From positions 124,001 through 188,000 of the forward strand of contig JBDOQK010000055.1 of NCBI GenBank assembly GCA_040437565.1: a DNA stretch of 64,000 bases. Reading direction: 5' to 3'. The position numbers were made by a program, and so were the translations under genes. This document shows, piece by piece, positions 26,201-38,725 of the stretch; position 1 is the first letter of the stretch, and the number at the start of each line of letters is the position of its first letter. Source of the DNA: Albugo candida. Its lineage: Eukaryota > Oomycota > Peronosporomycetes > Albuginales. The notes under the pieces are model-generated. The model saw nothing but the letters and a program-made list of their open reading frames with translations, made no database searches and was not told the origin of the DNA.

Positions 26201-29200
26201 GCATCTTAATCTTTCAGAAGCTTTAAATCGGTCGGGTGCTCAGGTAAAGCAAACAACGGAAAAGCACAGTGATTTAAAGTCGACCATTTTACGCCAAGAA
26301 AGTGTGATCAAGGATCAGCAGAAAGTGGTGGTCAGAATTCAGAAAAAAGAGGTGATAGCAACATATGACTTGGATCGTTTCCAGTTGGTAGATACCACAT
26401 CTTCAATTGCTCAAAAGCTGTTTCTCGAGCGATTTCCACGATTACAAACTCATGCTAGTAAATTTTCAAAGTCCTTACATGGAATGAAGATTACTAAATG
26501 GCAATTCCAGCGATTTTTTAATCATTGTGACTCAATCGGACGCGTATCTTCATTTATGGCGCTTCTCACAGACCTACATACGGATGAGCGTGTCCGGAAT
26601 CATAATTCGATGCGTTTCGATAGAGTCATTGAAACTCTTCAGTGTGGAATTGAGAAAATTTGCGAATTACTAGGCCTCCCGTTCCTATTCATTGTCACAG
26701 CAACATCTTCACAACCTTTTGTTCCCCGTCCAAGTTTCCTACTTGACCGTTTCTTGCTGTGGATTCTTCAGAAGGCTCACTATGCAAGACTTTTAGAAGA
26801 CGGCGTCAAGATTTGGAACCGCGGATTCGAAGCAATTTCTATGCTCGATAGCTCTGCGGGAAAGTTACAAGCTCATTGGAAACGAAGAATGACACAGACA
26901 CGAATTCTGCAAGAGGAACGCAACAAGCAAGAGCAGCGATGGCTGGGAATGTATTTAGAGGAACGAAATTGCAACTACGTTGCTCTACACTGGCAACAAG
27001 AACGGGTCAAAGAGCAAAAACTCATAGAAATGCAAAAATATGGAGTACAACACGCTAGTATGGAAACCCTTCGAAGTGGTATCACCAGATTTCCATATTT
27101 GGAACAGTGGGATGAACAGAATCAGCAAGTTGTCTATATAAATTCAAAAGATGGAAATGAACTACTTTTAGACCGACCGACGTACACGGAATCAGAAGTT
27201 TATAAGGTTCTTCGCCTTCAAAAAGCATATCGAACGTTTGTAGCACGTAAAGAGTGGGAGTGGCAACTTCGAAGGCTCGAAAGGGATGAAAGAAAACGCG
27301 CCTTACAGTTACAATGGATACAAAAGCGTGGGACGCACAGCGGGCCTGTCAAATGCTCGATTCGCGTTACTCCTAGCGAAGATTCAATCGCAGCCATTTG
27401 GTGGGCCAAGCATTTGGAAGGTATCTGTCCGACCAGTAAGAGAGCGTCCGACATCCAAAATTGTCACAATGCTCTACAGCATTCTTATGACCATACTATT
27501 CGGAATAAATTCTTTACACCATTGACTTCCCAGTCTCACTCGATCGTGGCACTGATATCAGCCTATGAGAAATTTTGCCGATCGCTAACGCCCAGTGTCA
27601 TCAAAGTTCAGATTGAATGCACGCAAACGGCACTCCGGTACGGATGGACGGCCGTCGTTCAAGGACAAAAACGATGGTATTATCAGTTGAACACACATCA
27701 GTATAGCACTAATCGTCCAGAATATGAATTTGATGAAGAGTTTGCTGCTATTCAAGTTCAGACACTTGGACGTCGCTTCATCGCACGAAGCGAGTATGCT
27801 CGTCTACTCTCTTCCGTGTCGATCGTTGACTGCATGCATGAAGCGATATCTGAGGCGGAAATGATCGGATGGATTGGTTTTGGATACGAAGGCATGAAGG
27901 TATCTGTTTTTCTTGATCGACTAGCGCTGTCAAGTCATAGAGACACGCTTCGATCGTCCACACTCTATGCCAAAGACGTGCTATATTTCGATGAGATACA
28001 ATGGAGAAGATTGCTTGGAAACCTTCAAACGCAAGAGCTTGACATTTTGTATCAGCGTCCATGCGTCAAAACGAAGCGAAATCGATATCCTTTAACTTTT
28101 CTTGGTTTCTGGAGCACTCTTCCGTCTGAGCATCATCCTTTTCATTTCATTGCTAGCGACCGAGTTCTTCACTCACTCTTAACGAAAGCTTACCCGAATC
28201 AACGGAGTTCTGTGGCATCGCTTCGGGATGCCATAAAGAAGTTTTATCCTGTGACGTATCGCCAATTAGAAACGCATGTTCAGAGGTACGCGGGACGACC
28301 GGATGAAGCGCTCAGAGATCTCTCGTCTATCAATGACGGGAGCCTGACAGCAAGCGAAGAGCACGAAAAGCTTATTTTTCACGTATTCTTACGAGCTGTT
28401 CAAAAGTGCATCGTATATTGTGCGATCCTCGATATTTCACGACTACGAAGCGAGCTTTCAGTCGCTGTAGCTGTCGTCCGATACGCAATGGGGATCGACA
28501 ATGTTAAAGATCAGGGAATTCCGTACGTTGCCGTTAGTACCGATCAAGTTGCTGCTCATTACCAGGCCTTTGTATCTCAATTCGCCAAGAGAGCAGTTAG
28601 AGGCTGCTGGGAACGTCCACCGAGTGACACAGTGCCGAGGCTCACGTACGCTCAGGCAGCTCTTTATCTACGCACCGAAGTAATTGAGAGAGCACTCATT
28701 TGGGTACGATCGGCTCTAGTGGTGCAATCATTATTTCGAATGCGCTCCCAGCAAAAGATCTACCGCGTCATACAAGTGACGCGATCATCATCAGCATTTA
28801 CGATTCAATGTAATTGGAGAATGCATACAGCCAAAGTGATCCATCACACACTTTCTGAGCAGCTACGATCCGATTATGAGCAGTGTTTTGCAGTGAAAAC
28901 AAAGAATTTTTTTTACATTCATCGACCTTCGATGATGCGAATGGAAGACCCGCCTCGAGACGCCGATGGTAAACTGGTTCCTTACCGCCCAATGATCCAG
29001 GATAAGCTGACAGGAGAATGGAAGCAAGCATGGCCAAATGCCGAACGTAAGGAAACTGACCGAACTACAAGAGAGCTTCAAGTCTCAACAATGTGCTTTA
29101 ATTGTCACTCCAGCAGAGCTGCGTGGCGATGTGACGAATGCTTTGGCCACTCCGGAGCTTCCCTTTATTATTGTATCGCATGCTTTATCGAATGTCATAA

Positions 29201-30269
29201 TGTGGCAGTGTATCCCGAACGAAGCGGTCATTCGTACACACTGATGGATCATTCGACTCTAAAATCACTAGTCTGCGTAGAATGCGGTCGTTATTCCACA
29301 ATGCGCTGCCTCACATGCCTAGAGCATTACTGCCGACGTTGTTTTGATCGCATTCATCGCGGAGGAAGCACGAGAAAGACACATCTTTGCGAGTTCTACC
29401 AGGAAGAGGCGAGCGTTTGTGACGAGTGTCAGAATCGCATAGCAATTTTATCGTGTTCGACATGCAAAGGCGTTTTATGTGAAGAGTGCATGAGACTTAC
29501 CGGGCACCATCGAGGCCGCAAAGCCCATCACCATGTTGACGTGATACAGCAACGACTTGAGCCCGGGGAGAAATTCTGTGGACAGTGTTTTGCTCGACGG
29601 AGTGAAGTGAATTGTTCTCATTGCAGGCAGCTTTTGTGTCATGTGTGTCATCAAGGAAGTCACGCTTACCTCTGTGGTGAAGCCGCCTACTACCGCCTAA
29701 AAGCTCAATTTGATAGTGAGAGTATGTGCGTGGAATGCGGTGAACCGGGCGATCGAAAATGCATCAAATGTGGTGATATGTATTGCAGTAATCGTCGAAT
29801 TGGGCAATTGGATTGTTTTGAAAAGTTTCACCAAAGAGGGAATCGATTGCGTCATAAATTTGAGCCTGTAGAGCCTCCGCCTTTTTCCGAGCGGCTGCGC
29901 GAATGGAAAGAAAAACGAGCAGAAGCGGTGGCTGTCGCTCCTGCCAAAGTGTCTGAGCATTTACCTGTGATGCAGAGCGATTCAGATACGAGAAAACATG
30001 TGGAAAAAGCGAAGAAGAATGAAGCGAATTCAGCGATGTGGAGTCACTGTAGAGCGCGTAATTGTGGGGCTGTAATTGCAAATGCAAAGGTTTTCTACTG
30101 TTTAAAGCATATGACACCACAAGCGGCGTTGGAAGTGAGTAGAAAAGACCCAAAAGAAGCTGCAAAATTGTTGATCGATCTCGAGATGCGAGCACATAAG
30201 CAAAACCCACCAAACAGCACGCCGGGGGAATCGAACCCAAGACCTCAAAAACACGGTACTCTTCCCTGA
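23274..30269 (+). CDS. Giant IQ-motif / WW / B-box zinc-finger protein
   Basis: Intron-less gene for 2331 residues, probably a calmodulin-binding cytoskeletal scaffold. In order: a basic N terminus; at least nine IQ or IQ-like motifs between about 319 and 780 (for example [13 protein letters not shown] near 660 and [13 protein letters not shown] near 738); a SAM-like helical region at about 803-885; a coiled coil at about 905-1030; further IQ-like repeats near 1198 and 1312; two WW-like modules near 1273-1305 and 1456-1485; two more IQ-like motifs near 1813 and 1842; and five B-box-like Cys/His clusters from about 1940 to 2190. The last 20 residues are encoded by a tRNA-like sequence in antisense, and the stop is only 8 bp before the ARP1 start codon. 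I know no named orthologue; calmodulin binding and a cytoskeletal role are inferred from the motifs. Confidence 0.88.
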   Translation: MSAKPEGMLEGRPDSILTNKAFRKKSKNLLQKITRENRETEVDSSFSKMQIAAFDAISKHDEHRMIPYKLQQDLRHQKKRKMKTLTSGDEFLPRPIQKSSATRGIKTSAQHTFEWNPDAGRLSPLLTFHSRSSRQQTEVEDRNSKFLLKSLSSLSLSPQKRLSVIISTSNLNEDVQHFQNYQMRNFKSSLLQFQAQEAQLRVENKNLISRELSTLPLNFLFKLPGGAAYCRVRLQQAFSLWVSLFQQSQKKVYLYHWKDITVSVKFQEQQRNNREAALSKILRTTIKFISKRLQTQALVKWIEATRWMIWSDRHNASIMISRLWRGYNNRKRILHLHHSLQSRREHFQDIRLAPTRPLVRFKLLPALRNEVLNLWSAVVTIQKRERFKSLQRFVRTRTTAIITIQAHIRQFETQKRYSKLIRAFTKTQSIYRMWTHRREYLRLRRSALILQRSFRFYHALRIDHIFAHLKILQLEKEWTASILLQRFARGFLARIIRIRLQEELKIRFIAALKIQRCWYRHNGESSTFVLLCCLREEEERENATRKATQKLRRWKCAATIQSHYRRHRQRVLDSATIRLQCFSRQWISRKIAQQIRREIAAQCRIKNFFRTHYRKRNAAALKLQFFWLKKTKRIGRHLHERRARIEEQERYFRKIQECGSVTRIQAMVRGFLVRRRAGRIQALKRLRRFVGYFFAWRAFRKRRIRWKTAFAASFAASSIEAGFKLATKARFASNSRFVIRIQQLYRGFQARQKLIKAASSERRNEAVVRSIQSYWRYARQCRLVARAIAIRRRQRSNPASNLCTVSDVLAWTTESISTSYNHEDELCGMSALEWFYRIGIPKQVTSVIAKNVYFNEIAGNDFPNCLRKLGASECERIFRSILHSGAKFLHPNQIKEIIGDLLASLFGYIVKQKADLERRNLKRENQLLSVLQHRYQSVNNQLQKEGKRHNEIQRRLETIDEEAKVFRRLPNALKKEHLNLSEALNRSGAQVKQTTEKHSDLKSTILRQESVIKDQQKVVVRIQKKEVIATYDLDRFQLVDTTSSIAQKLFLERFPRLQTHASKFSKSLHGMKITKWQFQRFFNHCDSIGRVSSFMALLTDLHTDERVRNHNSMRFDRVIETLQCGIEKICELLGLPFLFIVTATSSQPFVPRPSFLLDRFLLWILQKAHYARLLEDGVKIWNRGFEAISMLDSSAGKLQAHWKRRMTQTRILQEERNKQEQRWLGMYLEERNCNYVALHWQQERVKEQKLIEMQKYGVQHASMETLRSGITRFPYLEQWDEQNQQVVYINSKDGNELLLDRPTYTESEVYKVLRLQKAYRTFVARKEWEWQLRRLERDERKRALQLQWIQKRGTHSGPVKCSIRVTPSEDSIAAIWWAKHLEGICPTSKRASDIQNCHNALQHSYDHTIRNKFFTPLTSQSHSIVALISAYEKFCRSLTPSVIKVQIECTQTALRYGWTAVVQGQKRWYYQLNTHQYSTNRPEYEFDEEFAAIQVQTLGRRFIARSEYARLLSSVSIVDCMHEAISEAEMIGWIGFGYEGMKVSVFLDRLALSSHRDTLRSSTLYAKDVLYFDEIQWRRLLGNLQTQELDILYQRPCVKTKRNRYPLTFLGFWSTLPSEHHPFHFIASDRVLHSLLTKAYPNQRSSVASLRDAIKKFYPVTYRQLETHVQRYAGRPDEALRDLSSINDGSLTASEEHEKLIFHVFLRAVQKCIVYCAILDISRLRSELSVAVAVVRYAMGIDNVKDQGIPYVAVSTDQVAAHYQAFVSQFAKRAVRGCWERPPSDTVPRLTYAQAALYLRTEVIERALIWVRSALVVQSLFRMRSQQKIYRVIQVTRSSSAFTIQCNWRMHTAKVIHHTLSEQLRSDYEQCFAVKTKNFFYIHRPSMMRMEDPPRDADGKLVPYRPMIQDKLTGEWKQAWPNAERKETDRTTRELQVSTMCFNCHSSRAAWRCDECFGHSGASLYYCIACFIECHNVAVYPERSGHSYTLMDHSTLKSLVCVECGRYSTMRCLTCLEHYCRRCFDRIHRGGSTRKTHLCEFYQEEASVCDECQNRIAILSCSTCKGVLCEECMRLTGHHRGRKAHHHVDVIQQRLEPGEKFCGQCFARRSEVNCSHCRQLLCHVCHQGSHAYLCGEAAYYRLKAQFDSESMCVECGEPGDRKCIKCGDMYCSNRRIGQLDCFEKFHQRGNRLRHKFEPVEPPPFSERLREWKEKRAEAVAVAPAKVSEHLPVMQSDSDTRKHVEKAKKNEANSAMWSHCRARNCGAVIANAKVFYCLKHMTPQAALEVSRKDPKEAAKLLIDLEMRAHKQNPPNSTPGESNPRPQKHGTLP

Positions 30270-31151
30270 CGATTTCTATGACACGATCAAATGCTCGCCA
30301 ATTGCTTGGAAACCAACCGCTCGTAATCGATAATGGGAGCGGTTTAATCAAAGCAGGTTTCGCGGGTGGGGACGTACCCCAACACGTCTTCCCCTCGTAC
30401 ATTGGCATAACCAAACACGAACGAATGATGCCAGGAGGAGCATTTGAAGGCAGCACCACGNNNNNNNNNNNNNNNNNNNNNNNNNNNNNNNNNNNNNNNN
30501 NNNNNNNNNNNNNNNNNNNNNNNNNNNNNNNNNNNNNNNNNNNNNNNNNNNNNNNNNNNNAGAGCCTCCGCCTTTTTCCGAGCGGCTGCGCGAATGGAAA
30601 GAAAAACGAGCAGAAGCGGTGGCTGTCGCTCCTGCCAAAGTGTCTGAGCATTTACCTGTGATGCAGAGCGATTCAGATACGAGAAAACATGTGGAAAAAG
30701 CGAAGAAGAATGAAGCGAATTCAGCGATGTGGAGTCACTGTAGAGCGCGTAATTGTGGGGCTGTAATTGCAAATGCAAAGGTTTTCTACTGTTTAAAGCA
30801 TATGACACCACAAGCGGCGTTGGAAGTGAGTAGAAAAGACCCAAAAGAAGCTGCAAAATTGTTGATCGATCTCGAGATGCGAGCACATAAGCAAAACCCA
30901 CCAAACAGCACGCCGGGGGAATCGAACCCAAGACCTCAAAAACACGGTACTCTTCCCTGACGATTTCTATGACACGATCAAATGCTCGCCAATTGCTTGG
31001 AAACCAACCGCTCGTAATCGATAATGGGAGCGGTTTAATCAAAGCAGGTTTCGCGGGTGGGGACGTACCCCAACACGTCTTCCCCTCGTACATTGGCATA
31101 ACCAAACACGAACGAATGATGCCAGGAGGAGCATTTGAAGGCAGCACCACG
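29870..31151. repeat. Gap-flanking contig overlap (591 bp)
   Basis: Bases 29870-30460 and 30561-31151 match exactly by eye around the 100-N gap 30461-30560. The copies carry the end of the IQ/B-box gene and the start of ARP1, so the ARP1 start at 30278 and the one at 30969 are the same site. Confidence 0.93.
30217..30262 (-). other. tRNA-like (SINE-like) fragment overlapping IQ gene 3' end
   Basis: Read on the minus strand, this stretch has a B-box-like GGGTTCGATTCCC preceded by GAGGTC, as in the T arm and 3' half of a tRNA. There is no A box, no D arm and no acceptor pairing, so it is not a working tRNA gene. It resembles a 5'-truncated tRNA-derived retroposon. The second overlap copy lies at 30908-30953. 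Confidence 0.4.
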
Positions 31152-33197
31152 TTTGTCGGGTCCAAACTCACCCAATATCGCGGTCTATTCAAGCTCCAAT
31201 ACGCAATGGAGCACGGAATTGTCAAAGATTGGAACAGTATGCATCGAATTTGGCAATATTTATATTCTAAAGAGATGTTAAACGTCCAAAGTGAAGAGCA
31301 TCCGGTTCTATTAACGGAAGCGCCTTTAAACCCGATACAAAATCGTCAGCGAGCCGGAGAGATCTTTTTTGAAGCATTCAACATCCCGTCTTTCTTCGTA
31401 TCGCCTCAGGCAGTCCTCAGCTTGTACGCTTCCGGTAGAACGACCGGCGTTGTGCTCGATGTCGGCGATGGCGTCGCACATGTCGTACCAGTGTTTGAGA
31501 GCTTTACGCTGCCGCATGCGATCACTCGGATGGATATCGCAGGGAGAGATGTCACCGATCAGCTTCAGAAACTTCTTCGACGATCGGGGTATCATTTCCA
31601 AACATCTGCTGAGCGTGAGATTGTCCGAGAAATCAAAGAAAAGCTTTGTTATGTCGCATTTAATCCGTCCAAAGAAGAGCAGATCGAAGCAGATAAAATG
31701 GTCAGAGCGATAAACGACTCCAAATCGACATCTGTGGATGATACGATGGCGTACTACCTTCCTGATGGCACACTTTTGAATGTAAGCCATTGAGATCTGT
31801 AAGCGCTATTCTTACAGCTGATTGATAGATTGGAGCAGAGAAATTTCGGGCTCCTGAAGTACTTTTCCGACCAGAGCTTATCGGATCCGAATGCAGAGGT
31901 ATGCAGCCAGACTTCCCACACGNNNNNNNNNNNNNNNNNNNNNNNNNNNNNNNNNNNNNNNNNNNNNNNNNNNNNNNNNNNNNNNNNNNNNNNNNNNNNN
32001 NNNNNNNNNNNNNNNNNNNNNNTCGTACATTGGCATAACCAAACACGAACGAATGATGCCAGGAGGAGCATTTGAAGGCAGCACCACGTTTGTCGGGTCC
32101 AAACTCACCCAATATCGCGGTCTATTCAAGCTCCAATACGCAATGGAGCACGGAATTGTCAAAGATTGGAACAGTATGCATCGAATTTGGCAATATTTAT
32201 ATTCTAAAGAGATGTTAAACGTCCAAAGTGAAGAGCATCCGGTTCTATTAACGGAAGCGCCTTTAAACCCGATACAAAATCGTCAGCGAGCCGGAGAGAT
32301 CTTTTTTGAAGCATTTAACATCCCGTCTTTCTTCGTATCGCCTCAGGCAGTCCTCAGCTTGTACGCTTCCGGTAGAACGACCGGCGTTGTGCTCGATGTC
32401 GGCGATGGCGTCGCACATGTCGTACCAGTGTTTGAGAGCTTTACGCTGCCGCATGCGATCACTCGGATGGATATCGCAGGGAGAGATGTCACCGATCAGC
32501 TTCAGAAACTTCTTCGACGATCGGGGTATCATTTCCAAACATCTGCTGAGCGTGAGATTGTCCGAGAAATCAAAGAAAAGCTTTGTTATGTCGCATTTAA
32601 TCCGTCCAAAGAAGAGCAGATCGAAGCAGATAAAATGGTCAGAGCGATAAACGACTCCAAATCGACATCTGTGGATGATACGATGGCGTACTACCTTCCT
32701 GATGGCACACTTTTGAATGTAAGCCATTGAGATCTGTAAGCGCTATTCTTACAGCTGATTGATAGATTGGAGCAGAGAAATTTCGGGCTCCTGAAGTACT
32801 TTTCCGACCAGAGCTTATCGGATCCGAATGCAGAGGTATGCAGCCAGACTTCCCACACGCATATTTGATCGTGTGTCTGCTTATAGGTGTCCATGAATCA
32901 CTCGTCCAAGCAATCATGAAGTCGGACATGGACCTCCGTAAAACACTCTTCTCACAAATCATTTTATCAGGCGGATCGACATTATTCCCGGGTTTTGGCG
33001 ATCGTTTGCTGGCAGAAGTGCGTAAACAAGCGCCAAGAGATATCAAAATTCGTATTTCGGCTCCACCGACTCGATTGCATTCCACATGGATTGGAGGGTC
33101 CATTCTAGCATCTCTCGCAACATTCAAAAATATGTGGATCACAAAGAGCGAGTACGAGGAGTATGGACCTTCTATTTTGCATCGAAGAGCGTTATGA
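30969..33197 (+). CDS. ARP1: Actin-related protein 1 (centractin), dynactin filament
   Basis: ARP1 forms the short actin-like filament of dynactin, the activator of cytoplasmic dynein. Counting overlaps once, exons are 30969-31781, 32766-32835 and 32887-33197, with 47-nt (GTAAGC) and 51-nt (GTATGC) introns, giving 397 residues (human 376). Actin-fold motifs are clear: phosphate loop 1 [15 protein letters not shown], then [35 protein letters not shown] (phosphate 2), [15 protein letters not shown] and [10 protein letters not shown], and the centractin-like C terminus [14 protein letters not shown]. An insert of about 20 residues lies before YYLPDGT. Part of exon 1 is also shown at 30278-30460 and 32023-32718 because of two false gaps. 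The stop is 42 bp from the stop of the convergent transporter. Confidence 0.97.
31086..32859. repeat. Gap-flanking contig overlap (837 bp)
   Basis: Bases 31086-31922 and 32023-32859 are the same sequence around the 100-N gap 31923-32022, with one silent C/T difference visible near 31379 / 32316. All lies within ARP1. Confidence 0.93.
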
Positions 33198-33239
33198 GAT
33201 CCAAAAAATGATCTCAACTTGTAATTCACAATACTTTTT

Positions 33240-35307
33240 TTACTCGTGTGCTCCTGCACTTCGTAATCGTCTTTTTCCTCGTTGTTGGATGAGAATCCAC
33301 AATGCTGCTCCCCAAGTGATCACCGACCATAAAAGCCACAAAGCGGTAAACCACAACACTTTTCGAAGTCCTCCTTGATCGTAGACACAATCGGGATCGA
33401 TTTGAGGTCGTCCATCAATCTCGATAGAGCCACAATGAGGAGCCCAGGTATCCTTGAGCCATCCCAAAATAATCGGAGAAGGAACATCGCCTAACAGGTG
33501 AATAATCAACGTATTGCACGATATCGCTAGTGGTCGTTGTGCCAGTGAGAAGCATTCCATTACAGCAATTGTTTCGGCCAAAGAGAGAGCGCAGAGAAAA
33601 AGTAAGGAGACGGCTAAAAGTGAGAGAAATACCACTTTTTGGGAGGTAAAAAACATCATAAAACACGCAAATCCAAAAGCTGCGACCATCGAAGTGAATA
33701 GGAGAAGCACTGAATGATAACATCGATAATGATTGCTTTTGGTGTCGTCTTGTGTGATCAAATGAACCAAAACGCCGCCTAATAGCGTTCCAACNNNNNN
33801 NNNNNNNNNNNNNNNNNNNNNNNNNNNNNNNNNNNNNNNNNNNNNNNNNNNNNNNNNNNNNNNNNNNNNNNNNNNNNNNNNNNNNNNNNNNNNNATCGGG
33901 ATCGATTTGAGGTCGTCCATCAATCTCGATAGAGCCACAATGAGGAGCCCAGGTATCCTTGAGCCATCCCAAAATAATCGGAGAAGGAACATCGCCTAAC
34001 AGGTGAATAATCAACGTATTGCACGATATCGCTAGTGGTCGTTGTGCCAGTGAGAAGCATTCCATTACAGCAATTGTTTCGGCCAAAGAGAGAGCGCAGA
34101 GAAAAAGTAAGGAGACGGCTAAAAGTGAGAGAAATACCACTTTTTGGGAGGTAAAAAACATCATAAAACACGCAAATCCAAAAGCTGCGACCATCGAAGT
34201 GAATAGGAGAAGCACTGAATGATAACATCGATAATGATTGCTTTTGGTGTCGTCTTGTGTGATCAAATGAACCAAAACGCCGCCTAATAGCGTTCCAACG
34301 GCACCAGCCGCGACAACAATCGCTCCAAAAATGAATGAAACTTGTGTTTCATTATCAAAAAGTCGAAGCCCAAGAAATATCGTGGGCGAGAACACATTCA
34401 ATCCAGCTAAAGAGAACGTATTGGCGGCGTGTCCGAGCACAATGAGAGTGAAAACGGGATGACGAAATATCTGGCCAACTTGACTCCAAAACGAATCAAG
34501 TGACGGATCTGATATCTCAGGTCGAATAAATCCTTCTGGAAGTGCTTCTTCAGCCTCAGGAATTCCTGACAAAGTTGGAGTGAGTTTAGAAACGCGTTTC
34601 ATAGACTGTGTGCTTCCATGATCCATCAGCTGCGTAGTGATATCGCATTGTGTGAATCTGGAATTATGGCTGGAACGATTCCTCGACGATGATTTTGACG
34701 ATTGCATCGTATTTAGATGCTCGGGGACCGCGACCAAGCACAGAATGATAAGAAATGTCATTACAATGCCTTCAATGATATAAGCGCCAGCCCAGGTGAG
34801 TTGGGAATTGGCGAAAAGAGCTCCGTAGATGTAGCCAAGTGCCTGCCCGACAACCACAAAAATCAAGAAAAAACCAAGCCAGGCCGCTCTTGTCTTGGGG
34901 GAAGCATGGGTGTACAGAAATGGTGTAGCGTTGCATTGAAATGAGGCTTCACCAACCCCGCTTAGAAGTCGACCTAAGATTAGGATGTAATAGCTGTTGA
35001 GGATTCGTGCCACACCACAGATGAAGACTGCGAGGACCCAAATGCTCATACCGAGTGCGATCATTCGAAACGGTCGGTATTTGGAGGCAGCGTACCCAAA
35101 GATCATGGACACAACCGAGTAACTGGCAATAAATGCGGATGCGAGGAAACCGAGGTAGACGCTTTCTTCTTTGGCTGAGACGTGTAGTGTTCTTCCGATG
35201 AAAGCGTTAAAAGTATCGGGTGCGCCAGAAATGATGCCCCGATCCAGATAATTAATTAAATTGATGGCACATAATAAGACGAAGACGCCGCTTTTTGATA
35301 ATTTCAT
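33240..35307 (-). CDS. Spinster-like major facilitator transporter
   Basis: Multi-pass transporter of the major facilitator superfamily, closest in look to Spinster (SPNS) proteins that move lysophospholipids or sphingosine-1-phosphate in animals. Counting the overlap once, it is a single exon of 520 residues starting at the ATG at 35307. It shows an N-terminal six-helix half with the family signature NLINYLDRGIISG in helix 1 and GRLLSGVGEASFQ in helix 4, then a long Ser-rich cytosolic loop (about 200-265), then the second six-helix half and a basic tail (QQRGKRRLRSAGAHE). The substrate cannot be told from sequence. It converges with ARP1 and diverges from NAGS with 440 bp between starts. Confidence 0.9.
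33390..34299. repeat. Gap-flanking contig overlap (405 bp)
   Basis: Bases 33390-33794 and 33895-34299 match exactly by eye around the 100-N gap 33795-33894, inside the transporter gene. Confidence 0.93.
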
Positions 35308-35747
35308 TGAGGGTGTTGAGTGAGGCTTGAAACGCGTTGCTTTACGCTCCCGAGTAGTAACGATTGGCTGGGTGGGTATTGCTATAGTGCGTTGTGTTGT
35401 GTTCTTCTTGTCCGTGAATGGTAGAAAATCGTAGCGACGAAACGCGATTCTCTCACGCGTACGTAAGCAGATCTGTCACCAAGACTGTTAAACGTGATAC
35501 AGTTCCATAAACGTGGAATACAAGTTTTAGTGTGTATGGTGGTTGACTGGTTGTCCACTTCGTATGGCTCGAAGTAACCTTGCGAATACAATACCCTTTC
35601 TTACACTGATAGCTGAATAGAAGAACTGGATTTTCACCTATTACCTTATAACATAATAGATGCCACATATGTGTCTGATACATTTTTGTAGAATTCATTT
35701 CTTTATACTTTTATACTCGAATAATAACACCGTATCATTAGGGTACG

Positions 35748-37386
35748 ATGAGGTGCACGAGTCTCAAGCGCATCATCCATGGCTCAGAAATGATATCACG
35801 AACCAGTCTGATTCCATTGCAGCGCTTACATTTACGCGCAGAACAATCGCGTCACAAAACCTCGCTAGCGTGGTCACCAACCGATGTCTTACCTGTGGTG
35901 CCTCCCGAATGCTTACGAGTGCAACCACCCGTCCATAACAATTTGAATGGATGCACAGAAAACAGTCAGGGTCCCACGTCATTCACACAAATGTTTCGAG
36001 CGATGTCCCCATATATTAATGTGCACCGTGGTGCCACCATGGTCATCCATCTTCCCGGCGAATTGATCGAATCGTCTGTCTTTAGCGCCGTCATGCAGGA
36101 TCTTGTTCTGATGCATACATTTGGAATCAGATTACTCTTAGTAGCTGGATCACGTCCTCAATTAAATCAGCAACTCAAGATGCGTAACCTGAGTCCTCAG
36201 TATAAATCCGGTTTGCGCATAACCGGTACCGAAGAGCTTCAGTGTGCCATGAAGGCTGCTGGACTGGTGCGTTTTCATATTGAGAGTTTTCTCGGTCGTG
36301 GCATCATCAATTCTCCCGGTCGAAATCGCCACGTCAACGTCGCATCCGGCAATTTCATCACTGCTCAGCCCGTCGGCGTCCGTAATGGAATTGACTACAA
36401 ATACACGGGCGAAATGCGTCGTCTGAATGTACCCAAAGTGGTATCCTTATTGGAACATAACGATATCGTTTTGATCTCTAACATCGGTTATAGTCCGAGT
36501 GGCGAAGTATTTAACTGTCTGTCCGAAAAAGTTGCAAGTAAATGCGCTTCTCAACTTCAAAGTGAGAAACTGATTTTCCTGCATGAAGGCGAAGAATTGA
36601 TCGATATACGCACAAATCAGCGGGTTCAAGCGCTCATTCTGGCTCAAGCTCAAGAGTACCTGTATCTCACTCGCAATGATACCGCTTTAAGTCGCAACTT
36701 TCGATCGTATTTGGAGCAATCGCTTTACGCTTGTATGAACGGCGTGACTCGATCCCATTTGGTGAGTCGGCATGTGGATGGCGGATTGCTGCAAGAGCTC
36801 TTCACTCGAGATGGAGCAGGCTTGATGATTTCTAAAAACATTTACGAAGGCGTTCGGATGGCAAAGACCAGCGATATTCCTGGAATAATGCGACTGATTC
36901 AGCCGCTTTTGGATGAAGATGTTTTGGTATCGAGAAATCAAGAACAGATTGAGACTAATGTCGATACATTTACGGTAATTGAAAGGGATGGAGCTATTAT
37001 CGCATGTGCAGCCTTACAGCTGTATGAAGACAAATTTGCAGAGATGGCGTGTGTGGCTGTGGATCCGTCGTATCGAAGTTTGGGAAAAGTAATTTCACAT
37101 TTAAGCAAAAATTGTGGACTGATACTTTGTTTGCATGTAGGGAAACGCACTTCTTGGCTTTCTGCTCCGAAAAGCTCGTTCATCGGGTGTGGACAAAGTG
37201 TTTGTGCTTACGACCCGCACTTCACACTGGTTTATGGAACGAGGCTTTGAGATCGCTACGATCGATCAACTTCCAGTTTCTAAAAGAATGACGCTCGATC
37301 TCAAAAGGCAATCAAAGGTGTATATGATGGATATCAGCAGCAAAAGAGCTCTCGATGAAAAGGAATTGCTTCTACAGATGCATTAG
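35748..37386 (+). CDS. N-acetylglutamate synthase (ArgA type)
   Basis: First enzyme of arginine synthesis: acetyl-CoA plus glutamate to N-acetylglutamate. Exons 35748-37088 and 37141-37386 with a 52-nt intron give 528 residues. The first 45 residues are rich in Arg, Lys and Ser with few acids, fitting a mitochondrial (or plastid-derived) presequence. An amino-acid-kinase domain covers about 80-340 (MVIHLPGELIESS, LLLVAGSRPQLNQQL) and a GNAT domain about 365-515. The acetyl-CoA pyrophosphate loop R-S-L-G-K|G-N is split by the intron. The fused architecture is that of bacterial and plant ArgA enzymes, unlike animal and fungal NAGS. It converges with ARP10, 27 bp between stops. Confidence 0.94.
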
Positions 37387-37413
37387 GTAGCGTGGATCGA
37401 CGGGATGAAGTTT

Positions 37414-38725
37414 TTATGACCTCACAGAGAGCCAATCTGCCAATTGAACTTTTCCTGTACAGTAGTCGTTCAAAGTGATTGAATGCTTCTTATCATTCGT
37501 CGCTGCAAAGATTGAGCCACCAATCCACCCAAGAACGTTCCTAGGAAACCACAGATTAGCCATTTCGATCTCCTCCGATAAATGCTCCAGAATTGGTGTT
37601 TCTTTCATGACGGAACATATCTCGTGACGCAGGCGGTTCTCAAACCCTTGAAAGAATTCGTCACTACAGACGACAAACAGAAAATACGATCTAACCTGGA
37701 AGCATGCTCGCTCCTCCAATGAGCATAATGTTGCGACCCAGATTTCTCCTCAAATCGATTGGAGCTTTACTCAAAACTTCCTTGAAGACCTCAGCGATGG
37801 ACTCATTCTCCTCACTCACAAAGAAATGCTCCAAAACTTTCCAACGAAGCTTTCCAGGCACCTATAATTTGAATTGAGTATTGAATAACCTTCCAAGATC
37901 TACGTACTTTTGATTGATTCTGAAATGTTGCGTCGACTGATTTGATGGGATCAGTGAACGGGCGACAAAAACAACATTTTGTGAGTATTTCTTCAGCTTT
38001 TGTGTGAGGGATGCCTAATTGAGTACATAACTCCTGGCAACTCAATTGAGTCCCTCCGGGAACGGCTACATAATGAAATGAGGAGGGGAAAGGTTCTAGG
38101 ATGAGGCCGTACTCGTGTATAGATGGAGCAATGGAGTCCCTTTGTATACAGGTAGTAGACGCGTCTCGGACCATCCGACATCGATGATGATTCCGGTGTG
38201 GTAGCTTGTTGCGTACAGCGATGTGAGTAGTGTGGGTACAAACGTGACTGAGGAAGCCTTTAGTATGAGGAAGTCAACGTGGTTCGACCCACGCCGTCGG
38301 TCAACTTACCTGCAAGGACTTCAATAAAGTAAATATTAAGGCTTCACGAAGTATTTGGGGTGCGAGCAAATCTTCACACAGGACAAAATGTCGATGGATA
38401 GGTCGAATATGTAGTTGACTGTATAGACATAGTATCGTATGATTGCTTGAAAAGCCTTGTACGATACACTTACTCATAAATGAGATTGCTGAGGAAAGTC
38501 TCCACGTATTTGAGTATTCGATTCGTTTGTTGAGGATTGTTTATATACTCGACGATCTTAACAAAAGTGTAAACAAGCAGCACGTAGCACTAAAAGTTAT
38601 CTACTGACCTTCCATTCTACAATACACCGAGGCTCCTTTTCCTGCGAGAATCCACATTTTATGAAGCGACTTCCAACCTCAATGACCACGGTCGATTTGA
38701 AGTTGCTCGAGGGAATTGAGTACAT
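37414..38725 (-). CDS. ARP10: Actin-related protein 10 (ACTR10/Arp11), dynactin pointed end
   Basis: ARP10 (ACTR10, Arp11) caps the pointed end of the ARP1 filament in dynactin. Seven exons join in frame: 38725-38609, 38556-38474, 38418-38310, 38257-38113, 38065-37908, 37861-37696 and 37646-37414, with introns of 46-55 nt, giving 336 residues (human 417). Family matches are VVIEVGSRFIKCGFSQE and PRCIV at the start, FVLCEDLLAPQILREAL, the phosphate-2 strand GIIIDVGWSETRLLPVY, NIMLIGGASMLPGFENRL, GWIGGSIFA and the ending GKVQLADWL, which corresponds to the human GRIPDW end. Residues for nucleotide binding are weakly kept, as is usual in this family. Its start codon lies 20 bp from the start of the divergent U11/U12-25K-like gene. 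Confidence 0.9.

Noticed and set aside
30217-30290. A functional tRNA gene on the minus strand between the IQ gene and ARP1
   Set aside because: Only the B-box and T-arm-like part is present; there is no A box and no pairing acceptor stem.
33395-33794. Frames on the plus strand within the transporter gene
   Set aside because: They are antisense shadows of the Spinster-like coding sequence.
37414-38725. Several separate small minus-strand genes here
   Set aside because: Seven exons join in frame into a single ARP10/ACTR10 protein with family motifs in order.
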